A DNA stretch of 64,000 nt, taken from contig NZ_JALHPR010000003.1 of assembly GCF_022842375.1 (NCBI RefSeq), positions 186,001-250,000 of the forward strand, written 5' to 3'. The position numbers and the translations under genes were made by a program. This document shows positions 16,163-22,762 of the stretch, one piece after another (the first letter of the stretch is position 1; each line of letters begins with the position of its first letter). Source of the stretch: Elioraea sp. (GTDB lineage Bacteria > Pseudomonadota > Alphaproteobacteria > Acetobacterales > Acetobacteraceae). The notes under the pieces are model-generated. The model had not been told where the DNA came from and searched no databases. It saw only the letters and a list, made by a program, of their open reading frames with translations.

Positions 16163-16719
16163 GCCGCCACCTCGTCACGCAGCGGGCGGCGGGTGTAGGC
16201 GATGGCGTGGTGCGACGGGCAGTAGCTGCCCTGCGCGCCGACAGGCAGCGGCGGGTCGCAGAATCGGAACCCTGCCTCCTTCGGATGCCCGATCGGCCAG
16301 GCGCAGCATCGCCCGGGCCCGCCGGAAAAAGCCGCCCGCGACGGGAAGGGCCTGGGGAGGCTTTCCGTCGCGGGCGCAGGTGGCGCGGCGCCGGGGGAGG
16401 CCGCCGCGCGTGGAACATCCGGGAGAGACGTCGATGATGACGTCAGACACTGCACGGCGATGGTCTGCCGTGCCTCAGGCGCGAGGGTGCGCGCCGGAGC
16501 TGGTCGCGACCGCGGGGGTCGCGTGGGAAGGTTGCCGCGCGGCATCGGCGAGCGCTTGACGGGGTTGCGGATCGGGTTCTGCAGGCCGGCGCGGTTCCAG
16601 ATGCCGATGATCTGGTTCTTCGTCTTGCCCAGACGGTCGCCGACTTGCTTGAACGTGAGGCCCTGCATGCGCAGCGCCTTGATCTCCGCGAGCAGCGGAT
16701 GCTCGCCCTTGCCGCTCAC
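16159..16719 (-). CDS. GcrA-like cell-cycle regulator
   Basis: 186 residues from GTG 16719 (GTGA junction). The N-terminal helix-turn-helix GLTFKQVGDRLGKTKNQIIG matches the DNA-binding segment of GcrA. The C-terminal block CCAWPIGHPKEAGFRFCDPP, then SYCPSHHAIAYTRR, has the GcrA Cys/His pattern. GcrA is an alphaproteobacterial sigma-70 cofactor acting at promoters carrying CcrM-methylated GANTC. The middle (residues about 65-140) is a Pro/Ala-rich linker. A phage copy may redirect host RNA polymerase; this is inferred. Confidence 0.88.
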   Translation of the reverse strand: MSGKGEHPLLAEIKALRMQGLTFKQVGDRLGKTKNQIIGIWNRAGLQNPIRNPVKRSPMPRGNLPTRPPRSRPAPARTLAPEARQTIAVQCLTSSSTSLPDVPRAAASPGAAPPAPATESLPRPFPSRAAFSGGPGRCCAWPIGHPKEAGFRFCDPPLPVGAQGSYCPSHHAIAYTRRPLRDEVAA

Positions 16720-17156
16720 GCCTGGTCTCCCGCCAGGGCGGCGAGCACGGCGTCGCACTCGTCGCGGGTGGCAACGGCGCGTGTTGCGATGCCGATGCGT
16801 TCGACCTCTGTCAGCGAACCATCGGCGATCGCCGCACCAACCTCGACTGCGACCTGCCCGCCCGCCTGCATCAGCCGACCCGCCGCGGTGACGACCGAGG
16901 CCGGCGCGACATCGCCCTGCCCTACCGCCTCGAGGCGCCAGCCGGCCGCGCGCGCCATCGCCTCGGTGATGCGGGGCCGCGGTGCCACGGCTTCGAGCGC
17001 GAGCACCTGGTCGAGGCTCGGCAGGTCGTTCGGCTTGGCGTGGTTCTGCCAGTCGCTCACCCGCGACACGGCCCGCCCGACAACCGAGGCCGCCGCCTCG
17101 ACCCCGCCGATCTCGCGGATCAGCACGCGCAGCGCCGTCTTGATCGCGGCGGGCAT
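16716..17156 (-). CDS. Helix-turn-helix phage protein (CII-like position)
   Basis: 146 residues from ATG 17156, overlapping the upstream stop as TGATG. Residues about 10-50 (GGVEAAASVVGRAVSRVSDW, then PSLDQVLALE) read as a DNA-binding helix-turn-helix of the type found in phage regulatory proteins near immunity regions. The rest is helical and Ala-rich. It is the second gene of the leftward early transcript, so it may act on early or lysogeny promoters. The CII comparison is by position and fold pattern only. Confidence 0.7.
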   Translation of the reverse strand: MPAAIKTALRVLIREIGGVEAAASVVGRAVSRVSDWQNHAKPNDLPSLDQVLALEAVAPRPRITEAMARAAGWRLEAVGQGDVAPASVVTAAGRLMQAGGQVAVEVGAAIADGSLTEVERIGIATRAVATRDECDAVLAALAGDQA

Positions 17157-17641
17157 CACTCGCACCCCCGCCCGACGCGTGAGCCCGTCTTATCGGTGAA
17201 CTCCCGCCAGTGCCGCCAGCCCTGCGGGCACCAGAAGCCCCACTCGCGCACCCGCGGCCCAGTGATGAACAGCGTCCACACCGGCAGCTCGAAACCCTCG
17301 TCGAGCAGCAGTTCGACGCGATGCGCAGCCGTGGCCCCGCGCGCGATCACCGCGCCGCACCGCCGCCACGGCGCCGAGCCGTCAGCCAGGTGCTCGCGGT
17401 ATCCAGGCCCGTGGAGGATGACGGAGATCGACCACCACGGATGGTCATGCAGCGCGCGGTCATCGTCGCTGCGGCGGAAGTGGTGGAAGTACACGTTGAA
17501 CCACCGGTTCCGCGGGATCACCCACCAGCGCAGCAGGTACGGGTTCTCCTCACCCCCGATGACGAAATCCGCCACGCGCCGCGCGGCCATTGCGTTCAGC
17601 CGGCGCAGCAGCGCCCGCCGCAGCCAGTCGGGGATCCTCAT
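17156..17641 (-). CDS. Small cupin-like phage protein, first gene of leftward early operon
   Basis: 161 residues from ATG 17641. The block YFHHFRRSDDDRALHDHPWW, followed by SISVILHGPGYREH and AAHRVELL, has the spaced His/Asp pattern of a cupin metal site. Such proteins are frequent in alphaproteobacterial phages but have no established function. It begins directly at the divergent promoter region carrying two dyads (17655-17690). Distant starts further right would run over that control region. Confidence 0.7.
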   Translation of the reverse strand: MRIPDWLRRALLRRLNAMAARRVADFVIGGEENPYLLRWWVIPRNRWFNVYFHHFRRSDDDRALHDHPWWSISVILHGPGYREHLADGSAPWRRCGAVIARGATAAHRVELLLDEGFELPVWTLFITGPRVREWGFWCPQGWRHWREFTDKTGSRVGRGCE

Positions 17642-17654
17642 ATCATCGTCCCTA

Positions 17655-17690
17655 CGAAACGGTTTCGGATGACGGCACGAACGCCGTTCG
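17655..17690. promoter_or_regulatory. Paired dyads in the divergent early promoter
   Basis: Two perfect 13-bp palindromes of related design: CGAAAC-G-GTTTCG (17655-17667) and CGAAC-GCC-GTTCG (17678-17690). Their centres are 23 bp apart. They fill the 83-bp gap between the first leftward gene (start 17641) and the rightward lipoprotein (start 17725). A regulator that binds CGAA...TTCG could switch both directions. The motif differs from the CI-type dyads at 18998-19541. Confidence 0.55.
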
Positions 17691-17724
17691 CCATGATCGG
17701 CGCATCGGAACCGGGGAGAATCTG

Positions 17725-18057
17725 ATGCGACCACTCATTGCCGCCCTCACCCTCGCCCTCGCCGCATGCACGGCGGCCGACCCGCACACCGCCGCGGCAC
17801 TGCGCGAACGCGGCCAGCTGGCCGTCACGCCCGGCGAGCGCCCTGGCACGTACCGCGCGACGCTCAAGGGCGTGTGGGATCACACCGGCATCTGGGACAT
17901 GCGCCGGCCGGAGGACCGGATCGCGGTGCTGCGCAACGCCACCGGCTGCCAGCGCCTGCGCATCGACGAGGAGCGCCAGCGCCGCCTTCCGCCCGAGCTG
18001 ATCGACAGCGCCCCGGTGCAGTTCGAGATCTGGGCCACGTGCCCGGCGGAGGGCTGA
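17725..18057 (+). CDS. Small phage-encoded lipoprotein
   Basis: 110 residues with a lipoprotein signal peptide, MRPLIAALTLALAAC: the lipobox Leu-Ala-Ala-Cys puts the acylated Cys at residue 15. ATG 17725 has a GGGGAGA ribosome site. The mature part is hydrophilic (YRATLKGVWDHTGIWDMRR, and a later Cys pair). It sits beside the repressor region on the strand opposite the structural genes, where lysogenic-conversion or superinfection-exclusion genes are often found. That role is inferred; no family is recognised. Confidence 0.75.
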   Translation: MRPLIAALTLALAACTAADPHTAAALRERGQLAVTPGERPGTYRATLKGVWDHTGIWDMRRPEDRIAVLRNATGCQRLRIDEERQRRLPPELIDSAPVQFEIWATCPAEG

Positions 18058-18060
18058 GCG

Positions 18061-18774
18061 ATGAACGAATGGCTTCTGATGAGCGCGATGGTCGTCGTCA
18101 TCGTTGGAGCTTGGCTCGCATTCCGCCCGCGGGCGGAGGAGCCGCACGCACCACCCGCCGACAGCCCGCACCATCGCATCGCGCAGCAGCCGGTCGCCCC
18201 ACCGCCGAAGACCTTCACCGAGCTCGCGGTCGAGCTGCTCGACGCCATGGCACCGGAGGACATCGCCGAACTCGCCGACGTTGCCGACGCCGCGCTGGAC
18301 TTCGGCGAGCCAAGCATCACGATTCACGCAGTGCAGCCTGATGGCAGCAAGAAAGCGCTCGTTCTTCCCGCTGCGTTTCTCGAAGACTTGCTGGACCAGA
18401 TCGTCGTCCGCCGCCCCGACCTTCAGGCCATGATCGATGCGCCGCGAGAGCGGCCGCATCGGAAGCGCTCTGCACGCTCGCTTCCCCCGGCGCTGGCCAG
18501 CGGCCTCACGCATCGCGTCGCGATGCACTATCGTGACGCGAACGGAGCGGAGACTGACCGCCGCGTCACCGTCCGCAACGTGCTCGGCCGCGACGGCGCG
18601 GCGACACACATCAATGGGCGCTGCCACGACCGCCGTGCATCCCGCAGCTTTCGCCTCGACCGAATCGCGGAACTGCAGGACGAAGAGACGGGCGAGGTTC
18701 TGGCTACGACCGCTGCCATCGAAGCGTGGGCCACCGATCTGGTGGCAGCACGTAGCGGCACCGCCCATGGCTAG
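18061..18774 (+). CDS. Membrane-anchored WYL-like protein
   Basis: 237 residues. One N-terminal transmembrane segment (residues about 5-20, LLMSAMVVVIVGAWLAF) is followed by a Pro-rich linker. The C-terminal part VTVRNVLGRDGAATHINGRC, then RRASRSFRLDRIAELQDEET, matches the WYL beta-barrel pattern, which binds nucleic acid or nucleotides in regulators. A WYL-like domain behind a membrane anchor is unusual. It starts 3 bases after the lipoprotein stop and overlaps the convergent cro-like gene by four bases. Lysogenic expression is possible. Confidence 0.7.
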   Translation: MNEWLLMSAMVVVIVGAWLAFRPRAEEPHAPPADSPHHRIAQQPVAPPPKTFTELAVELLDAMAPEDIAELADVADAALDFGEPSITIHAVQPDGSKKALVLPAAFLEDLLDQIVVRRPDLQAMIDAPRERPHRKRSARSLPPALASGLTHRVAMHYRDANGAETDRRVTVRNVLGRDGAATHINGRCHDRRASRSFRLDRIAELQDEETGEVLATTAAIEAWATDLVAARSGTAHG

Positions 18775-18986
18775 GCCGCCCCCGCGGGGGCGAGCGTGAG
18801 CCCGCCGGAACGCGGCGGCGCCCAATTGACGCCGGCCGCCTTGCAAGCTTCCCAGAAGGGCACCTGGAACTCGGCCGGAACGCTGTCGCGCGAGCCCCAG
18901 GCCCAGACCTGCTTGACGTTGGCGCGGACCCGCTCCGCCACAACGGAGGGACCCCCAAGCCGATCGATTGCCGTGCGCACGTCCAT
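18771..18986 (-). CDS. Cro-like helix-turn-helix protein
   Basis: 71 residues from ATG 18986. Residues about 3-35 (VRTAIDRLGGPSVVAERVRA, then VKQVWAWGSRDSVP) are the helix-turn-helix of Cro/YdaS-like proteins, with VWAWG in the usual turn after the recognition helix. It diverges from the repressor at 19075 across an 88-bp control region holding one CI-type dyad. Its 3-prime end meets the WYL-like gene head-on. Confidence 0.82.
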   Translation of the reverse strand: MDVRTAIDRLGGPSVVAERVRANVKQVWAWGSRDSVPAEFQVPFWEACKAAGVNWAPPRSGGLTLAPAGAA

Positions 18987-18997
18987 GGACCGTAGCA

Positions 18998-19014
18998 TTC
19001 TACGTTCCATAGAA
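18998..19014. promoter_or_regulatory. Predicted repressor operator O1 in the cro-cI control region
   Basis: The 17-bp dyad TTCTAC-GTTCC-ATAGAA has half-sites matching at 5 of 6 positions. It lies between the divergent cro-like and repressor genes, 12 bases from the cro-like start codon. The same TTCTAC-N5-GTAGAA layout occurs at 19494 and 19525. Immediately beside it a second dyad CGTAG-CATT-CTACG (18991-19004) overlaps. Binding by the 138-residue repressor is inferred. Confidence 0.6.
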
Positions 19015-19074
19015 CTTTGCAAGCACCACGATAAACGGGGGGCGCTTCCAGCGCTCCAGGCACAACGTCTGCCC

Positions 19075-19491
19075 ATGAGCGGACGCGAATATCCTGCCTA
19101 CAACAAGGCCGTCGGGCGCAGGCTACGCGCGCTCCGCACGTTCTACGGGAAGTCGGTCGAGTTCCTGGCTGAGTACCTCGGGGTGTCCGACAAGACTGTC
19201 TACGGCTACGAGAGCGGCCAGAACCTCATCGGCGGCGAGGAGGCGGGCAAGCTCGCCGAGCTCTACGAAGTGTCGCTGGACTACATCTACCGCGGCATCG
19301 TCGCCAACCTGCCGGACGATCTGATCCTGCACGACCAGCGCGTTCAATCGCCGCCACCTGCTCCGCGCATTGCGCGCAAGCGCGCGCTGGCGGAAGACGT
19401 GGCCCACCCACCGGCTCCACGGGCCAGGCGCTACACGCTGCATGACGAGGCGCCGATTCCGACCCGGATCGTGCCATCAAAGGGTCACTGA
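19075..19491 (+). CDS. XRE-family phage repressor (CI-like)
   Basis: 138 residues from ATG 19075. Residues about 8-65 form a Lambda-repressor-like helix-turn-helix: VGRRLRALRTFYGKSVEFLA, then EYLGVSDKTVYGYESGQNLI and LYEVSLDYIYRG. The C-terminal half is basic and Pro-rich with no LexA-type Ser-Lys protease, so it cannot be inactivated by self-cleavage in the usual SOS way. It is short for CI and closer to the compact repressors of some alphaproteobacterial prophages. Matching dyads flank it on both sides, which suggests autoregulation. Confidence 0.88.
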   Translation: MSGREYPAYNKAVGRRLRALRTFYGKSVEFLAEYLGVSDKTVYGYESGQNLIGGEEAGKLAELYEVSLDYIYRGIVANLPDDLILHDQRVQSPPPAPRIARKRALAEDVAHPPAPRARRYTLHDEAPIPTRIVPSKGH

Positions 19492-19493
19492 TT

Positions 19494-19541
19494 TTCTACG
19501 GGTCGTAGATTTCTGTTGCGTCTGTTCCACGATTTGTAGAA
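19494..19541. promoter_or_regulatory. Predicted repressor operators O2 and O3 before the rightward operon
   Basis: Two copies of the 17-bp dyad: TTCTAC-GGGTC-GTAGAT (19494-19510) and TTCCAC-GATTT-GTAGAA (19525-19541). Their centres are 31 bp apart, about three helical turns, which would suit cooperative binding on one DNA face. They sit between the repressor stop and the first gene of the long rightward operon (19582), where that operon's promoter must lie. Repression of that operon is inferred. Confidence 0.6.
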
Positions 19542-19581
19542 GCTAGCCCCCGCCGGCATCCCGCCGGCCATGGGGGCACCG

Positions 19582-19809
19582 ATGCCAGACACCACCTCAT
19601 CCCAGCCGCCACCGCAGCCCGAGCTTCGCGTGACGATCATCGTCCCGCTGCCCGCTGATCCGTTTGATCAAGCCGAGGTGCTGGAGAAGCTCCGCCCGGT
19701 CATCGATCGGGCGCAGCACGATCTGGACGACAACGTCGACACGCCGATCACCGTCGACCGCCGCATCGTCCGCCCGAAGCCGGCGAAGCCGGCCGGCGGT
19801 GCGGCATGA
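19582..19809 (+). CDS. Small phage protein, first gene of the rightward operon
   Basis: 75 residues, unknown family. After a Pro/Gln-rich start there is a compact segment (LRVTIIVPLPADPFDQAEVL, then IDRAQHDLDDNV) and a basic Pro-rich tail. ATG 19582 is chosen because a GGGGG stretch lies about 7 bases upstream; ATG 19570 is an alternative. It follows operators O2 and O3 and ends in an ATGA junction with the next gene. Confidence 0.6.
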   Translation: MPDTTSSQPPPQPELRVTIIVPLPADPFDQAEVLEKLRPVIDRAQHDLDDNVDTPITVDRRIVRPKPAKPAGGAA

Positions 19810-20012
19810 CCCGCGCCCTCACACTCGCCGGCGAGATCGTCGACGCTGCCGGCCTCGCGCTCATCGTCGCCGCCGTGCTGCTGCTCGCCGGCTGCGGCGT
19901 CGCCACGACCGAGCCTGACTGCCTCCGCGAGCACCCGACATGCATCGTCGTCGAGAGCCTCGACGGCGGCGCCGGCAGCGAGAGCGGCGGCGGCGAGTGG
20001 GGTGCGCCATGA
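19806..20012 (+). CDS. Small membrane or lipoprotein, unknown function
   Basis: 68 residues with one hydrophobic segment ending in a lipobox (LALIVAAVLLLAGC, Cys at about residue 30). The signal is long for a lipoprotein because about 15 residues precede it. The tail is Gly/Ser/Glu-rich. It is joined to both neighbours by ATGA overlaps. Confidence 0.55.
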   Translation: MTRALTLAGEIVDAAGLALIVAAVLLLAGCGVATTEPDCLREHPTCIVVESLDGGAGSESGGGEWGAP

Positions 20013-20263
20013 GCCCCATCGTCGCACAGCTTCCGCTGCCGCCAGCGCTCGACAGCCTGGTGTGCAGCCTGAAGGCGAGCCACCGGAGCGGCGTGCTCAG
20101 CGAGGACGATCTCAAGCTGATCGTTGACCAGCTGCACCAGGCCCGCTGGTACGCGCGCGTGACCGGCGGCCGTCACGCGACGATCGCCGAGGTCGACCTC
20201 TCCGTCGCGACCGAGCGCCTCGCCAACGCGCTCACCCCGCAGACCGAACGGGTGCCGGCATGA
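20009..20263 (+). CDS. Small phage protein, unknown function
   Basis: 84 residues, soluble and mainly helical (SGVLSEDDLKLIVDQLHQAR, then ATIAEVDLSVATERLANALT). No family recognised. It is coupled at both ends by ATGA overlaps; composition and third-position G/C are normal for the operon. Confidence 0.6.
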   Translation: MSPIVAQLPLPPALDSLVCSLKASHRSGVLSEDDLKLIVDQLHQARWYARVTGGRHATIAEVDLSVATERLANALTPQTERVPA

Positions 20264-20397
20264 GGCGCGAGCGTGACCGCGCCCCCCGCGCGCGGCTCAC
20301 CAGCCGCGGCGAGCGGATCTGCGCGGCCATCGTCTACGCGATCGGCGCTGCGTTGCTGCTGCTGCTCGCGGTCGCCGCCGTGTCGAACCCAGGATGA
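20260..20397 (+). CDS. Very small single-pass membrane protein
   Basis: 45 residues, below usual length cut-offs. A basic N-terminus (MRRERDRAPRARLTSRGERI) precedes one transmembrane helix (AIVYAIGAALLLLLAVAAV). ATG 20260 overlaps the previous stop and its own TGA overlaps the next ATG, each as ATGA. That double coupling is the main evidence that it is a real gene. Confidence 0.6.
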   Translation: MRRERDRAPRARLTSRGERICAAIVYAIGAALLLLLAVAAVSNPG

Positions 20398-20687
20398 TGC
20401 CAATGACCATGCACCCCGACACCTGGCCGCCCCGCCGCGCCGGCCTGCACCGGCTCGACGACGGTGACCTTCCGCCGATCGCGCACCCCGAGCGCCCAGC
20501 GGCGAGCATCGCGGCCGCCCCGCGCAGCCGCAGCGCGGTGTGGCGGACGCTGGCGCGCGACTTCGCCGCCAACGCCGCGCTGGGCTTCGCCACCATGATG
20601 GTCGCCCTCGTCGTCGGCATCATCGCCACCCTCGCGGTGATGGTGGCGATCGACGTTGTCGGCTGGGTGACGGGAGGGCCGCGATGA
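20394..20687 (+). CDS. Small membrane protein, unknown function
   Basis: 97 residues. A soluble, Arg/Pro-rich N-terminal half is followed by one long hydrophobic region (ALGFATMMVALVVGIIATLA, continuing to about residue 90), one or two helices. Both ends are ATGA-coupled. It is one of four consecutive small membrane-type genes, a cluster that could affect the host envelope. Confidence 0.6.
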   Translation: MMPMTMHPDTWPPRRAGLHRLDDGDLPPIAHPERPAASIAAAPRSRSAVWRTLARDFAANAALGFATMMVALVVGIIATLAVMVAIDVVGWVTGGPR

Positions 20688-20878
20688 GCGCGCTGTTCTT
20701 CGGGCTTGGCGGGACAATCATCGCGCTGGTCGTGATTGCTCTGCTGCTGACCTTAGCTGCCTTGCTCTGCGGCTTTCCGCGCGACAAGGCCAAGGAGGGC
20801 ATGGTCGCTTCGCTCGGGATGCTTTTGTTTGGCGTCTCGCTGCTGATCGGCGGCTGGGTTGCGCAGGTGCTGTCATGA
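20684..20878 (+). CDS. Small two-helix membrane protein
   Basis: 64 residues with two predicted transmembrane helices (ALFFGLGGTIIALVVIALLL and GMLLFGVSLLIGGWVAQVL) joined by a short charged loop (PRDKAKEG). A two-helix small protein can resemble a holin, but a holin normally sits beside an endolysin and none is visible here. ATGA overlaps on both sides. Confidence 0.6.
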   Translation: MSALFFGLGGTIIALVVIALLLTLAALLCGFPRDKAKEGMVASLGMLLFGVSLLIGGWVAQVLS

Positions 20879-21183
20879 CCGCCGCCATCATCCCCATGCC
20901 CGGCCTCGCCTCGCGCGCGATGCGCGTGCAGGCGGCGCACGAGTCGGCGATCGCTGAGGCGCGGCAGCGACAGGCCCACCCCGTTGCGCATCGTTTTACC
21001 TCCGGCTCATACTGGCGTGACCTGAAGCGCGGCGGCGTCGTCATCGCGCACGGCGTCACCGTCGGAATTGGTGACCGTGCGATCTGGGTCACCGTCAGCC
21101 GCCCCGGCGCGCCGCTCGGCCAGGATGCCATCCGCATGCCGTGCGAGCTGGCGCCGCTGTACAGCGACGAGGTGCACGCATGA
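20875..21183 (+). CDS. Small phage protein, unknown function
   Basis: 102 residues, soluble. The middle is beta-rich (FTSGSYWRDLKRGGVVIAHG, then VTVGIGDRAIWVTVSRPG). No recognised family. It lies between the small membrane genes and the ParB-like section, coupled at both ends by ATGA. Confidence 0.6.
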   Translation: MTAAIIPMPGLASRAMRVQAAHESAIAEARQRQAHPVAHRFTSGSYWRDLKRGGVVIAHGVTVGIGDRAIWVTVSRPGAPLGQDAIRMPCELAPLYSDEVHA

Positions 21184-21860
21184 CGGCACTGGCGCCAACG
21201 CCCGAGCTAGCGTCGCTCCCAGCAGCGACGCGCGACGCACGGATCATGATGCTGTGCGACGACGCCATCCAGCGCCTGGGCGACGCGCGCGACGTGGAAG
21301 AGGTCATGGGCCTGCGCAACGCGGCCGAGGCGTTCAGCCTCTACACGCGCAAGATGAAGGCCGCCGTCGAGGCGCAGAACCAGTGCCAGCTTGTGGTGCT
21401 GCTGGCCGAGGCGCGCATCGGCGCGGAGCTGAAGGCCGCGCAGGAGCGGGGCGAGGTGGCGACGCAGCAAGCGGGCCGCCCAGTAAGTGTCCGAGCCGCG
21501 GACACTTCTCCGGCCACCCTTCCCGACATCGGCATTCCGCGCCAGCGCGCGGCCGAGATGAAGAAGCTTGCCGCCATGGGCGAGCCGCGCATTCGCGCCG
21601 AAGTCGCCGCCGCCACGCGCGAGCGTCGCGCGCCGTCGCGCCGCCGCATCCTCGACGCCATTCCCTCGATCGCACGGAGGCCACCCGAATGCACACAGTT
21701 CACCCTCTGGCTTCGCACGGGCGCAAACCTGGTGCCGACGCTCGGCAGCGCCACGGCGTTCCGCGCGCTGCTGGCGGAACACCGGATGCACCTCCCACCC
21801 CAGGAGGTCGCGATGGTGTCGGCCTTCCTCAGCGCCCTCGCGACGGAGGCCGCGCCATGA
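21180..21860 (+). CDS. Phage protein with helical N-terminal domain, unknown function
   Basis: 226 residues from ATG 21180. The N-terminal helical region (RNAAEAFSLYTRKMKAAVEA, then ARIGAELKAAQERGEV) is of a type often found in proteins next to ParB-like genes in prophages. The next gene here does carry a ParB-like motif. A central linker contains PDIGIPRQRAAEMKKLA. A DNA-binding role is possible but not shown. ATGA junctions at both ends. Confidence 0.65.
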   Translation: MTALAPTPELASLPAATRDARIMMLCDDAIQRLGDARDVEEVMGLRNAAEAFSLYTRKMKAAVEAQNQCQLVVLLAEARIGAELKAAQERGEVATQQAGRPVSVRAADTSPATLPDIGIPRQRAAEMKKLAAMGEPRIRAEVAAATRERRAPSRRRILDAIPSIARRPPECTQFTLWLRTGANLVPTLGSATAFRALLAEHRMHLPPQEVAMVSAFLSALATEAAP

Positions 21861-22762
21861 GGATCGAAGCGATCCTAAAACAGCGTGTTTCAAGCACACC
21901 GTGGAACGCCGTGGTGACGATCACGCCGGAGCAGGCCAAGGCAATTCTTGAGCACCAGCCCACCCAGCGCCCAATCAACCAGAAGGCCGTCGACGGGTAC
22001 GTCGCCGAGATGCGCGCCGGGCGGTGGCAGGTCACGCACCAGGGGCTGGCATGCGACGAGAAGGGCCTGCTTTTCGATGGTCAGCACCGCCTCTGGGCGT
22101 GCTTTTTGAGCGGCGTTCCCCTTGTCACTGCAGTGTTCTTCAATCAACCGCGTGTTCAGTTTGACGTGATCGACACAGGCGCGCCTCGCACCATCGCGCA
22201 GCTATCCGTCATGAAAGGGCACTTCTCGGATGGCGCCGACGCGAACAGCGGCACGGCGGCTCTGCGGTTTCTCTGGGCTTACGATCTCGGAAAGAATCCC
22301 ACGCTCGCCTATAAGACGCCCGGTTTCTCCGCCGGCGTCGCCGATGATGTTCTGAGCGCGCATCCCGGCATCAGCGCAGCACTGGACAACGTCGGCCGGG
22401 CACGGCTGCGTCGGTTCAGCTTGCCGCGCGGTGCATCGGTGGCGCTGTTCACGATGTTCACTGAAGCGGACGAAGCCGTCGCCTCGGAGTTCATGCACGA
22501 GATCGCGACGGGTCAGCGCCTGACGGATGGCGATCCAGCGCTGACGCTGCGCAACAGCGGCATGCAGGAGGGCGCGCGAAAGAAACCATCCGCACGCGAC
22601 ATGATCTATCGACTTGCGCGCGCGTGGAACGCTCGCGTCGAGAGACGCGCGCTGAAGCGGCTCTACGGCGCAGTGTCGCCAGCCGGTGAGCGCGGGCGGT
22701 CTGATGGCATAGACTTTTTCCCGGAGATCATCGGCTATCGGCGGCCAGGGCAGCGCGCATGA
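21857..22762 (+). CDS. ParB/Srx-fold-like phage protein
   Basis: 301 residues. Residues about 18-95 (TITPEQAKAILEHQPTQRPI, then WQVTHQGLACDEKGLLFDGQ, HRLWAC) carry the DGQHRL motif of ParB/Srx-like nuclease or NTP-binding domains. The C-terminal two-thirds are helical with no second recognised domain. ParB itself has a centromere-binding domain that is absent. A role in phage DNA handling or in modifying a host target is possible. The neighbours include DUF5131 and ASCH-like proteins. Confidence 0.7.
   Translation: MRIEAILKQRVSSTPWNAVVTITPEQAKAILEHQPTQRPINQKAVDGYVAEMRAGRWQVTHQGLACDEKGLLFDGQHRLWACFLSGVPLVTAVFFNQPRVQFDVIDTGAPRTIAQLSVMKGHFSDGADANSGTAALRFLWAYDLGKNPTLAYKTPGFSAGVADDVLSAHPGISAALDNVGRARLRRFSLPRGASVALFTMFTEADEAVASEFMHEIATGQRLTDGDPALTLRNSGMQEGARKKPSARDMIYRLARAWNARVERRALKRLYGAVSPAGERGRSDGIDFFPEIIGYRRPGQRA

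Noticed and set aside
19141-19157. Fourth repressor operator inside cI
   Set aside because: Only the left half-site TTCTAC matches; the right half agrees at few positions.
20684-20878. Holin
   Set aside because: Two transmembrane helices alone are not enough; no endolysin or spanin gene is adjacent and it sits in the early operon.
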